A stretch of 17,804 nucleotides of DNA. Source: Symbiobacteriaceae bacterium. GTDB lineage: Bacteria > Bacillota_E > Symbiobacteriia > Symbiobacteriales > Symbiobacteriaceae. Shown piece after piece: positions 1 through 6,814 of this stretch. The position numbers were made by a program, and so were the translations under genes. Location of the stretch: assembly GCA_027356675.1 (NCBI GenBank), contig DAHVXO010000237.1, positions 1 to 17,804 of the forward strand, given 5' to 3'. Under the pieces are notes generated by a model. The model worked only from the letters and a program-made list of their open reading frames with translations, was not told the DNA's origin and made no database searches. Within the stretch, counting starts at the first letter, position 1. Each line of letters opens with the position of its first letter.

Positions 1-325
1 CATGTACGCCGCGCTGCGGTTTACGCTGCACAAGGGCAAGCGAATTCCGTCCCCACAGTTCCTGACGCCAGGCGGCCTGACGCCGCGGGTCACCCACGCG
101 GGGTTCTTCGGTACGACTGGAGTCGGCCCGGACCTGATGCAGGCTGCCCGTGAAGCCGTCAATGCTATGGTGGATCACGTGTCTGAGACGTACCGGCTGC
201 CTTCTGAGGACGCCTACGTGCTCGCCAGCCTGTGCGCTGACTTGAAGATCTCCGAGATCGTCGATGCGGGTCAGTACATCGTCAGTGCCGTGTTGCCTTT
301 GGCAGTCTTCCGCTCCCAGACCTGA
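1..325 (+). CDS. Acetamidase/formamidase family protein, C-terminal fragment (cut by window edge)
   Basis: This is the last 107 residues or so of an enzyme that hydrolyses a short-chain amide (formamide or acetamide type) to the acid and ammonia. The family is recognised from its closing region: TTGVGPDLMQAAREAV, then a helical stretch and LCADLKISEIVDAGQYIVSAVLPLAVF, which is how acetamidase/formamidase proteins usually end. Part of this same module recurs in the complete paralogue at 651-1958 (GTGPDLNAATDNGLQRAADL), but here it is more typical. The reading frame is open to the left edge, so the ATG at position 2 is internal and the true start lies outside. The MoaD-like gene starts 51 bases downstream behind a good ribosome binding site, so the two are probably co-transcribed. 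The family call is firm; the exact amide is unknown. Confidence 0.82.
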   Translation, partial: MYAALRFTLHKGKRIPSPQFLTPGGLTPRVTHAGFFGTTGVGPDLMQAAREAVNAMVDHVSETYRLPSEDAYVLASLCADLKISEIVDAGQYIVSAVLPLAVFRSQT

Positions 326-376
326 CCACCGGGGCCGACAAGATATCAGCGGTCACGGGAGCAAGGAGGAGCAGGG

Positions 377-622
377 ATGCAGGTTCACATCCGGATGAAT
401 GGCGCTCTGGCCACCCAGGCGGGTCGAGGACGCCTGACCCTGGAGCTTCCGGCCGAAGCCACTGTCGCCGATGTGATAGAGCGGCTTGTGCAGGAAATGC
501 CGGACGCCCGGCCCCTGATCGAGCGGGCCGTGGCCGTGATCGCGGGCGCCCATACGCCTGCGGCGCAGCCGGTCGGCGCCGGACAGGAGGTCGCGCTGTT
601 GCTGCCGATGGCTGGAGGGTAG
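377..622 (+). CDS. MoaD/ThiS-family beta-grasp sulfur-carrier-like protein
   Basis: An 81-residue protein with the size and pattern of MoaD/ThiS ubiquitin-like carriers: an N-terminal beta hairpin (MQVHIRMNGAL, then LTLELPAEATVADVIERL), a helix, the segment AGQEVALLLPMAGG, and a terminal Gly-Gly. In known members the C-terminal glycine is adenylylated by an E1-like protein (MoeB/ThiF) and converted to a thiocarboxylate that donates sulfur. No E1-like, MoaE or ThiG gene is visible here. The start ATG has GGAGCAAGGAGG about 10 bases upstream. It sits between two acetamidase/formamidase genes in the same direction, with short gaps (51 and 28 bases), which suggests one operon. It could serve molybdopterin synthesis, thiamine synthesis or another sulfur transfer; the sequence does not decide. 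The fold call is good, the role unknown. Confidence 0.8.
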   Translation: MQVHIRMNGALATQAGRGRLTLELPAEATVADVIERLVQEMPDARPLIERAVAVIAGAHTPAAQPVGAGQEVALLLPMAGG

Positions 623-650
623 GCCTGGAACAGGAGGAGGAGGGAGCACC

Positions 651-1958
651 ATGGAGGATCGCAGGGCCCAGGAGACCGTGTTTGTGAACACCTTTACCAA
701 CGGGGTATTGGATCCGTCGCAGCCGATGCTCGGGCCGGTGCGAGACGGCGGGCACATTGTGGCCAACACCGCTCCCGGCTGCTGGGGCCCCATGATCACC
801 CCCGCCATCCGGGGCGGACATGAGGTGACGCAGCCCGTCTACGTGGAGGGGGCTGAGGTCGGCGACGCCATCGCCATCCGCATCAAATCCATCCGGGTCA
901 CGTCGATGGCCACCGCCTCCGGCAACGATCAGTCGATGGAGAACCGGTTCCTGGGCGACCCGTACGTCGCCGGGAAATGCCCGAAGTGTGGCACGCTCTA
1001 CCCCGAGACGCGCATCGAGGGGATCGGTCCGCAGGCGATCCGCTGCGCCAAGTGCGGAGCCGACGCCACCCCGTTCACGTTCACGAATGGCTATACCATC
1101 GCCTTTGACGCCAACCGCCGGATCGGGGTCACCCTCGACCGGGGGGCCGCCGAGCGGATCGCGCGGGACGGTCGGCGCTACATGGCCACCCCCGATCGAT
1201 CGATCCAGAACCCCATCGTCACCCTTGCCCCCAGCGACATCGTCGGGGCGGTGGCCCGGCTCCGCCCGTTCATGGGCCAGCTGGGGACGACCCCGGCCCG
1301 ACCGATTCCGGACTCGCACAACGCCGGTGACTTCGGCTCCTTCCTGATTGGGGCACCCCATGAGTACGCCCTGACCGCGGCGCAACTGGCGGATCGGACC
1401 GACGGGCACATGGATATCGCGCGGGTGCGTGAGGGCGCCATCCTGATCTGCCCGGTCAAGGTGCCGGGAGGCGGCGTTTACCTGGGGGACATGCACGCCC
1501 TCCAGGGCGATGGCGAGATCGCGGGTCACACCTGCGATGTATCCGGCATGGTGACGCTGCAGGTGCACGTGCTGGAGGGGCTGAAGTTGGAGGGGCCGCT
1601 GCTGCTGCCGGTTGCCGAGGACCTGCCCTACCTGGCCCGCCCGCTGACGCGGCAGGAGAAGGCGGCGGCGCTGGCCGAGGCCCTGGCCTGGGGGATGGAC
1701 CGGATCGAGGAGAGCCTGCCCCTGGCGGTGGTTGGGACCGGCCCGGACCTGAACGCCGCCACCGATAACGGCCTTCAGCGTGCCGCTGACCTGATGGGAA
1801 TGACGGTTCCGGAGGTGAAGAACCGGGCGACCATCACCGGTGCGATCCAGATTGGCCGCCATCCCGGGGTGGTGACGGTCACGTTCCTGGTACCGCTCGA
1901 CCGGCTGGAGCGGCTCGGAATTGCCGGGCTGGCCCGGGAGCAGTACGGAGAGAACTGA
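651..1958 (+). CDS. Acetamidase/formamidase family protein with zinc-ribbon-like insert
   Basis: A 435-residue cytosolic amidohydrolase, expected to convert a short amide to the carboxylate and ammonia. Family features are the N-terminal HIVANTAPGCWGPMITPAI, the VEGAEVGDAIAIRIKSI segment (residues 66-82), SHNAGDFGSFLIGAPH in the middle, and PGGGVYLGDMHALQGDGEIAGH, the metal/active-site signature of this family. At residues 110-135 two CxxC pairs (C110/C113 and C132/C135) frame LYPETRIEGIGPQAIR, looking like a small zinc ribbon inserted before the conserved TFTNGYTIAFD. The start ATG is preceded by GGAGGAGGAGGGAGC. It is the second amidase in this operon, and the two paralogues may split substrates. 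The final helices (AADLMGM, then VTVTFLVPLDRL) differ from the partial paralogue. Family call high; substrate unproven. Confidence 0.9.
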   Translation: MEDRRAQETVFVNTFTNGVLDPSQPMLGPVRDGGHIVANTAPGCWGPMITPAIRGGHEVTQPVYVEGAEVGDAIAIRIKSIRVTSMATASGNDQSMENRFLGDPYVAGKCPKCGTLYPETRIEGIGPQAIRCAKCGADATPFTFTNGYTIAFDANRRIGVTLDRGAAERIARDGRRYMATPDRSIQNPIVTLAPSDIVGAVARLRPFMGQLGTTPARPIPDSHNAGDFGSFLIGAPHEYALTAAQLADRTDGHMDIARVREGAILICPVKVPGGGVYLGDMHALQGDGEIAGHTCDVSGMVTLQVHVLEGLKLEGPLLLPVAEDLPYLARPLTRQEKAAALAEALAWGMDRIEESLPLAVVGTGPDLNAATDNGLQRAADLMGMTVPEVKNRATITGAIQIGRHPGVVTVTFLVPLDRLERLGIAGLAREQYGEN

Positions 1959-1975
1959 GACCACATAGAGAATCG

Positions 1976-2007
1976 GTAGGCGGGCGGCTATGAGGCTTCC
2001 CGCCTAC
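1976..2007. terminator. Bidirectional hairpin between convergent genes
   Basis: GTAGGCGGG (1976-1984) and CCCGCCTAC (1999-2007) form a perfect 9-bp stem with a 14-base loop. It lies between the convergent amidase and antiporter genes and overlaps the antiporter stop codon. There is no clear T tract on either side, so factor-independent termination is only likely, not certain. Confidence 0.5.
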
Positions 2008-3179
2008 GCTGTTACCTCGGCCTTGCGGGGAAAGAATGCCTTGAGTAGCGGCGGCGTCACCAGCGTGGTGAGGAGGCTGACCAGCACCATCGCCGTATAG
2101 ATCTCCGGCGTAATCAAACCCCGCTTCAGGCCAATGGTGGCCACGATCAGGCCGACCTCGCCTCGGGCCACCATGCCGGCCCCGATGCCCAGCGCCTCCC
2201 GCCGGGGCATGCGGGTGAGCAGGGCGCCGGCGCCACAGCCGAACACCTTGGTCAGCACAGCAACCAGGCTCAGGACGACCACGAACGCCACGTACCCAGC
2301 CGTCATCCCCCCGAACTGGGCCGAGAGTCCCACACTGACGAAGAAGAAAGGCACGAAGAAGCCAAACGCCGTCTTTTCCATATCATGCAGCAGTTTTTCC
2401 TGGAAATCAGCGGCGCTCAGCATCAGCCCCGCCAGGTAAGCGCCGATGATACCCGCCAGGCCCGCCATCTCAGCCGTGTACGCATAGCCCACCGCTACGG
2501 CGATACCCGCCGCCAACAACGGTGCACCCACCTGGAACCCCTTCAACCACCGAATCACCGGCGGTAGCACCTTCCAGCCGACCAACCCGGCAATCACGAA
2601 GAATAGGAGCATCTTCAGAATCAACAGGCCGAGCGAGCCGCCGCCATGGCCAGCCGCTGCCGCTGCATCGCCCCCGGTGGTGCCCAGCACCACCGACAGC
2701 ACCACGATGCCCAGCACATCATCGATGACCGCCGCCGCCAAGATGGTCACCCCGGCTCTCGCCTGCAGATAGCCCAGTTCACGGAGGGTCTGCGCGGAGA
2801 TCGAAACGCTGGTCGCTACCAGGAGCACCCCGGTGAAAACGGCAGCGACACCCTGGTAGCCAAAGGCTTGTGCCACACTCCAACCGCCCAGAAAGGGGAG
2901 GGCTACCCCGCCCACTGCCACCAGCATGGCGGCGATGGCGTTGCGTTTAACATCCCCGATGTTGGTCTACAGGCCGGCGAGGAACATCAGTAGAATCACG
3001 CCCAGCTCGGCCAGCTCTTTGAGTAGGGGCGATGGGTGCACCCAGCCCAGCACCGCTGGTCCCACAATTACGCCCACCAACAGCTTACCCAATACACTGG
3101 GTTGACCCAGGCGCACGCTGATCTGGCCGGCTAGCTTTACACTCAACAGCACGATCAGAATCTCCAGGAGAAACGACAC
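2004..3179 (-). pseudogene. CPA2-type cation/proton antiporter, interrupted by an in-frame amber codon
   Basis: Membrane transporter of the monovalent cation:proton antiporter-2 (KefB/NapA-like) family, which exchanges Na+ or K+ for protons. The frame shows repeated hydrophobic helices, the early GQPSVLGKLLVGVIVGP motif, a Val-Ala-Thr-Ser segment followed by LRELG, and the AAAVIDDVLGI motif with the paired aspartates (about codons 153-154) used for ion binding. The start is the GTG at 3179, because AAGGAGG sits 8-9 bases upstream; an ATG at 3242 in the same frame falls inside a terminator hairpin. At 2967-2969 the frame contains TAG (codon 71) in FLAGL-stop-TN, where relatives usually have Glu (GLET), so one GAG-to-TAG change explains it. 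Downstream the frame is intact for 320 more codons and ends at about normal length. It could be a recent nonsense mutation, a sequencing error or, less likely, read-through. An ATG at 2927 has no visible ribosome binding site. Confidence 0.82.
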
Positions 3180-3329
3180 GGAGGATTCCTCCTTCAACCT
3201 AGTATGGGCAAAAAAACATGCGCATGAAACCCTGCCCTGCAAGGTGTCACGCGCATGTAAACACTCCCGGTGGAGACGGGCACTTGGCTCCTCAGCCGGC
3301 CGACCGTTGTGCCCTAGTTGTCAAGCACA
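3180..3329 (-). promoter_or_regulatory. Folded 5' leader of the antiporter (attenuator/riboswitch candidate)
   Basis: This is the predicted untranslated leader between the promoter at 3330-3358 and the GTG start. Read on the minus strand it can fold as GGGCAC...GUGCCC enclosing GGCU-GAGG-AGCC, then CUCC-ACC-GGGAG, then the terminator hairpin with its U run, and finally AAGGAGG. A folded domain followed by an intrinsic terminator ahead of the coding region is the layout of transcription-attenuating riboswitches. The terminator loop contains AGGGCA, which could pair with the 3' arm of the first stem (UGCCC), giving mutually exclusive folds. I do not recognise a known riboswitch class. The element is inferred from pairing by eye only. 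Confidence 0.5.
3210..3258 (-). terminator. Intrinsic terminator inside the antiporter leader
   Basis: On the minus strand, ACATGCGCGTG (from 3258 to 3248) pairs with CATGCGCATGT (3226 to 3216): 11 pairs including one G-T wobble, with a 21-base loop. It is followed at once by a run of T (seven A on the plus strand, 3210-3216, the last of which closes the stem). This is a textbook factor-independent terminator. It lies downstream of the promoter and upstream of the GTG start, so it would act on the gene's own leader. Confidence 0.75.
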
Positions 3330-3358
3330 ATCATAGCCGATGTGCCCCGGCAGGTCAA
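3330..3358 (-). promoter_or_regulatory. Sigma-A-type promoter for the antiporter
   Basis: On the minus strand, TTGACC (3358-3353) and TATGAT (3335-3330) are separated by exactly 17 bases, each one mismatch from consensus. Transcription would begin near 3323, about 145 bases before the GTG start. An inverted repeat, TTGTGC (3307-3312) and GCACAA (3325-3330), spans the expected start point and could be an operator. Confidence 0.7.
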
Positions 3359-3422
3359 CCAGCCTCCGCCAGCTATCTCATGACAATTCATTTGCCTTGC
3401 AGGATTTGTGCGCACCGAAAGG

Positions 3423-3442
3423 TAATACGTATTAAGTATAAT
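3423..3442 (+). promoter_or_regulatory. GntR operon -10 box with adjacent 12-bp palindromic operator candidate
   Basis: TAATACGTATTA (3423-3434) is a perfect 12-bp palindrome ending two bases before a consensus TATAAT (3437-3442). The palindrome therefore occupies the spacer between -35 and -10, an ideal place for repression by the GntR protein encoded just downstream. No good -35 hexamer is seen 16-18 bases upstream. The expected transcript start (about 3449) would leave a leader of about 20 bases. Confidence 0.6.
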
Positions 3443-3467
3443 CTTTGGTGGCGGATGGTGATGCACG

Positions 3468-4196
3468 GTGAGTTTGCGGGGGGAACTTCTGTCGGTGCGG
3501 GTCAAGGAAGTGCTACTCGAGCAACTGCGTGCCGGGCGTTGGAAGCCTGGTGACCAGCTGCCGGCGGAGAGCGACCTGGCCGATGTGCTGGGAGTCAGCC
3601 GGCTAACGTTGCGCAGCGGTCTCATTGCCCTGGAGCGGGACGGAATCCTGATGCGCAAGCAAGGCCAGGGCACCTTCGTGGCCAAGAACAGGCAGATGGT
3701 CAAGACCCGCATCGACGACCTGCTGCCCGTCCCCGAGCTGATTCGCACGAACGGGTTTACGGCGAGCATGGAGGCGCTGACACAACGGTGGGCGCCGATT
3801 CCGCGCGCTGCGGCCGAGATGCTTGGCCTGGCCCCGGAGACCCTTGTGCTGGAGGTGCGGCGGGTCTACCTGGCTGACGAGACCCCGGCTGTGCTGGTCA
3901 TCGACTACCTGCCAGAAGCGCTGTTGGCCGGAATGCCAACGCTGGACGGGTTCCAGGGCAACATGATCGCCTTCATGGACGAGCACCTGCGCATCCGCTG
4001 CGACCACGCCGTGGCCATGGTGCGGGCCGAGGCGGCCAGTGCTGAGGTTCGTTCTGCCTTGAGGCTACGCCGGGATGACCCGGTGCTGGTGATCGACCAG
4101 CTCGCGTGTGACGAGCGTGGTGGGGGACTCTGGTTCTCCCACGGGTACCACCGCTCTGACTGCATCTCCTTTCAGGCCGTTCGCAAGCGGCGCTGA
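3468..4196 (+). CDS. GntR-family (HutC/UTRA-type) transcriptional regulator
   Basis: A 242-residue repressor-type protein. Residues 8-72 form the winged helix-turn-helix typical of GntR: WKPGDQLPAESDLADVLGVS, then RLTLRSGLIALERDGILMRK and the wing QGQGTFVA. Residues from about 90 to 235 resemble the UTRA ligand-binding domain, with EVRRVYLADETPAVLVIDYL and a closing DQLACDERGGGLWFSHGYHR strand pattern. UTRA domains bind small effectors, often related to the substrate of the neighbouring pathway. The start is GTG at 3468; the ribosome binding site is weak. Its stop overlaps the first possible ATG of the next frame, and the BMP lipoprotein starts 38 bases on, so it probably leads the transporter operon and controls it, with itself, through the palindrome at 3423-3434. 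The effector is unknown; a nucleoside-like ligand is inferred from context. Confidence 0.9.
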   Translation: MSLRGELLSVRVKEVLLEQLRAGRWKPGDQLPAESDLADVLGVSRLTLRSGLIALERDGILMRKQGQGTFVAKNRQMVKTRIDDLLPVPELIRTNGFTASMEALTQRWAPIPRAAAEMLGLAPETLVLEVRRVYLADETPAVLVIDYLPEALLAGMPTLDGFQGNMIAFMDEHLRIRCDHAVAMVRAEAASAEVRSALRLRRDDPVLVIDQLACDERGGGLWFSHGYHRSDCISFQAVRKRR

Positions 4197-4234
4197 TGAT
4201 GTTCCGCCAAACACCATGGGAGAGGGGTTCACGC

Positions 4235-5281
4235 ATGAAAAGACGGTCCGCGCTCCGCGTCACGGCTCCGCTGCTAGCCCTGGTTTTGCTCCTTTCCGGC
4301 TGCCTGACCCAGCCCAAGAACACAGCCCCGGCACCGGCACCGGCGCCCGTGGCCTCCGGCGGTTCCGAGAAGCCTGCCTTGAAGGTGGCGCTGGTCACGG
4401 CCTCGGGCGGACTCGGCGACCGTTCCTTCAATGACATGGCCTGGGCGGGGCTCCAGCAGGCCGAAAAGAGCCTGGGCATTCAGGCCAAGGTCGTGGAACC
4501 GACCTCGGTGGCCGACTATGCCACGCAGCTCTCGGCGATGGCCTCCGACGGCTACGCCATGGTGATCGGAATCGGCTTCGACATGAAAGATGCGGTCACC
4601 AAAGTGGCCCCGCAGTTCGCCAACGTCAAGTTTGTCACGATCAACGTGCCGGTGAGCGCCCCCAACGTGGCCACGGCCCAGTTCTCCGACCACGAAGGCT
4701 CCTTCCTGGCCGGTGTTCTGGCGGCGTCGATGACCAAGACGAAGACCATTGGCTTCGTGGGCGGTGTGGATGCGCCAAACATTCGCCGCTTCCTGGTGGG
4801 CTACGAAGAAGGCGCGAAGTACGCCAATCCGCAGGTGAAGGTGCTCTCCTCGTTTGTGGGCTCCTTTGGTGACCCAATCAAGGGCAAGGAGTTTGCCCTG
4901 CAGCAGTTTAGCCAGGGCGCCGACATCGTCTTCCACGCGGCCGGCAAGACCGGCGAGGGCGTGATCGCTGCCGCCAAGGACATGAACAAGTACGCCATCG
5001 GCGTCGACCAGGACCAGGACTATATCGCCCCCGGTCGGGTATTGACCAGCATGGTCAAGCGGGTGGACGTGGCGGTGCTTGACCTGGTCAAACAGCTCAA
5101 GGACGGCACGTTCCAGGCGGGCATCCACCTGTATGGGCTCCAGCAGAACGGCGTGGGACTTTCCGAGATGAAGTACACCAAGCAGGACATCCCCAAGGAC
5201 GTGCTGGACAAGGTGGAAAAGGCCCGTCAGGCGATTACCAGCGGCGATCTCAAAGTTACCGACGCCACGGCGAAAAAGTAG
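4235..5281 (+). CDS. BMP-family ABC transporter substrate-binding lipoprotein
   Basis: A 348-residue lipid-anchored binding protein of the BMP/PnrA (Med-like) family; characterised members bind purine nucleosides. The N-terminus has basic residues, a hydrophobic stretch and the lipobox LLSGC with C23 as the lipidated residue, followed by an Ala-Pro linker. The mature domain starts KVALVTASGGLGDRSFND, the standard BMP opening in which the Asp/Asn pair and Phe contact the ligand. IGFDMKDAVTKVAPQFANVKF, VGGVDAPNIRRF and AIGVDQDQ follow at the expected places. I chose ATG 4235 because GAGAGGGG lies about 7 bases upstream and it gives a clean signal peptide; an in-frame ATG at 4196 would add 13 unlikely residues. 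It is followed after 9 bases by the ATPase gene. Family certain; nucleoside as ligand is likely but not shown. Confidence 0.92.
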   Translation: MKRRSALRVTAPLLALVLLLSGCLTQPKNTAPAPAPAPVASGGSEKPALKVALVTASGGLGDRSFNDMAWAGLQQAEKSLGIQAKVVEPTSVADYATQLSAMASDGYAMVIGIGFDMKDAVTKVAPQFANVKFVTINVPVSAPNVATAQFSDHEGSFLAGVLAASMTKTKTIGFVGGVDAPNIRRFLVGYEEGAKYANPQVKVLSSFVGSFGDPIKGKEFALQQFSQGADIVFHAAGKTGEGVIAAAKDMNKYAIGVDQDQDYIAPGRVLTSMVKRVDVAVLDLVKQLKDGTFQAGIHLYGLQQNGVGLSEMKYTKQDIPKDVLDKVEKARQAITSGDLKVTDATAKK

Positions 5282-5290
5282 GGAGCATTC

Positions 5291-6814
5291 ATGGGCTACG
5301 CGCTGGAGTTGGACGGTATCACCAAGGCCTTCGGCCCCGTGCAGGCGGTTGAAGGGGTCACCTTCCGTGTGCCTGCGCAGACCGTGGTCGCCCTGGTGGG
5401 TGAGAACGGCGCCGGTAAGTCCACGCTGATGAACATTGCCTACGGGCTGCTGCAGCCCGACGCGGGGCGCATCCGGGTGGACTGGCAAGCGGTGGTGATC
5501 CGGAGTGTCCGGCATGCTATTGAGTTGGGCATCGGCATGGTCCACCAGCATTTCATGCTCGTTCCGGCCCTGACGGTGGTGCAGAACGTAATCCTCGGCT
5601 GGGAACCCCGGCGGGGCTGGCGTCTGGACATGCGCAAGGCCGGGGAGGTGGTGGGGGAGCTGATCCGGCGCTACCGGTTTGAGATCCCCCTGGATGTGCC
5701 AGTGGGCAGGCTCCCCGTGGGGCAGCAGCAGAAGGTGGAGATCCTCAAGCTGCTCTTCCGGGGGGCCACTACCCTGATCCTGGACGAGCCTACGGCCGTG
5801 CTGACGCCGCAGGAGACCCGGGAGCTGTTTGCCAACTTCCGGGAGCTGACGGCGCAGGGCAAGACCGTGCTGCTCATCACGCATAAGCTCGATGAGGTTA
5901 TGGCCATCTCCCAGCAGGTGGTGGTGCTCCGGCGGGGGCGGGTGGTGGGCGAATTGGAAACGTACACCACCAGTCACGCCGAGATCGCCCGTATGATGGT
6001 CGGGCGCGACGTGGCGCCGGTACAGGCCCCGACCGCCGAGCCCCGCCAGCGGGTGTTCGAGATATCCGACCTGGTGGTGCTGGGTGAAACGGGCCGGCCA
6101 GCCGTGCGCCGCTGCGCCTTTCATCTGCGGGCCGGCGAGATTCTCGCCATTGCCGGGGTGGCCGGCAACGGCCAGTCCGAGCTGATGGAAGCGTTGGCAG
6201 GCCTCAAGCCTGTCGTGGCCGGGTCGATTCGATTGGACGGGCGGGAAATCAATCACCTGGATCGTGCGGCCCGCCGGGACCTGGGCGTCGCCTTCATTCC
6301 GGAGGACCGTATCCACGACGGCCTGTATACCGGCTGGTCCGTGGTCGATAACCTGATCGCCGGGTTCCACGGCAAGCCGCCGTTCGCACACCCGCCGCTG
6401 GGCTGGCTGGACGGAGCGGCCGCCAACCAGGAGGCCCGAGAGTTGGTCGAGCGTTTCGGCATCAAAACAGCCGGCATCGATGCGCCGATTTCCGCTCTGT
6501 CCGGGGGAAACCAGCAGAAGGTGGTGGTCGCCCGGGAAATCAGCCATCGACCTCGCATTCTGCTGGCCTCGGAACCGACCCGCGGCGTGGACGTAGGGGC
6601 CATCGAGTCCATTCATCAGCAACTGATCCAGGCCCGAGACGAGGGGCAGGGGATCATCCTGGTCTCCAGCGACCTTGACGAGGTAATGACCCTGGGCGAC
6701 CGGGTCGCCGTGATGTTCAAGGGCCGGATCGTCCGGGAATTCCGGCGGGGCGGGTACACCCGTGATGAAATCGGGCTGGCCATGGCCGGTCGGACCGGAA
6801 GTGAGTCCCCATGA
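5291..6814 (+). CDS. BMP-type ABC importer ATPase with two nucleotide-binding domains
   Basis: A 507-residue duplicated ATPase of the sugar/nucleoside (RbsA/NupO-like) importer group. Domain 1 has Walker A GENGAGKST (37-45), Q-loop MVHQHFML (83-90), signature LPVGQQQKVE (141-150), Walker B TLILDEPTAVLTP (161-173) and the switch His in LLITHKLDE. Domain 2 starts near 255. It has the normal signature LSGGNQQKVVVARE (403-416), but its Walker A is GVAGNGQSE (Lys replaced by Gln) and its Walker B reads LLASEPT (Asp replaced by Ser), so this site is probably non-hydrolytic; such asymmetry is usual in this group. The ATG has GGGAG about 6 bases upstream. Its stop overlaps the first permease (ATGA), showing translational coupling. 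It powers the two permeases that follow. Confidence 0.94.
   Translation: MGYALELDGITKAFGPVQAVEGVTFRVPAQTVVALVGENGAGKSTLMNIAYGLLQPDAGRIRVDWQAVVIRSVRHAIELGIGMVHQHFMLVPALTVVQNVILGWEPRRGWRLDMRKAGEVVGELIRRYRFEIPLDVPVGRLPVGQQQKVEILKLLFRGATTLILDEPTAVLTPQETRELFANFRELTAQGKTVLLITHKLDEVMAISQQVVVLRRGRVVGELETYTTSHAEIARMMVGRDVAPVQAPTAEPRQRVFEISDLVVLGETGRPAVRRCAFHLRAGEILAIAGVAGNGQSELMEALAGLKPVVAGSIRLDGREINHLDRAARRDLGVAFIPEDRIHDGLYTGWSVVDNLIAGFHGKPPFAHPPLGWLDGAAANQEARELVERFGIKTAGIDAPISALSGGNQQKVVVAREISHRPRILLASEPTRGVDVGAIESIHQQLIQARDEGQGIILVSSDLDEVMTLGDRVAVMFKGRIVREFRRGGYTRDEIGLAMAGRTGSESP

Noticed and set aside
282..1964. Long minus-strand open frame opposite the MoaD-like and amidase genes
   Set aside because: Low-complexity Gly/Arg/Pro/His-rich translation typical of antisense frames in GC-rich DNA. 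The plus strand carries well-recognised families with ribosome binding sites.
2967..2969. Pyrrolysine or other recoding of the amber codon
   Set aside because: No pyl genes or special downstream element are visible, and the position normally holds glutamate, so a point mutation or sequence error is simpler.
3180..3242. ATG 3242 as start of the antiporter
   Set aside because: It would translate through the terminator hairpin and add a polar stretch not found in the family. GTG 3179 has AAGGAGG at good spacing.
4274..6622. 782-codon minus-strand open frame opposite the BMP lipoprotein and ATPase
   Set aside because: His/Gly/Arg-rich sequence without any recognisable domain. The plus strand has clear Walker motifs and a lipobox, so this is a shadow.
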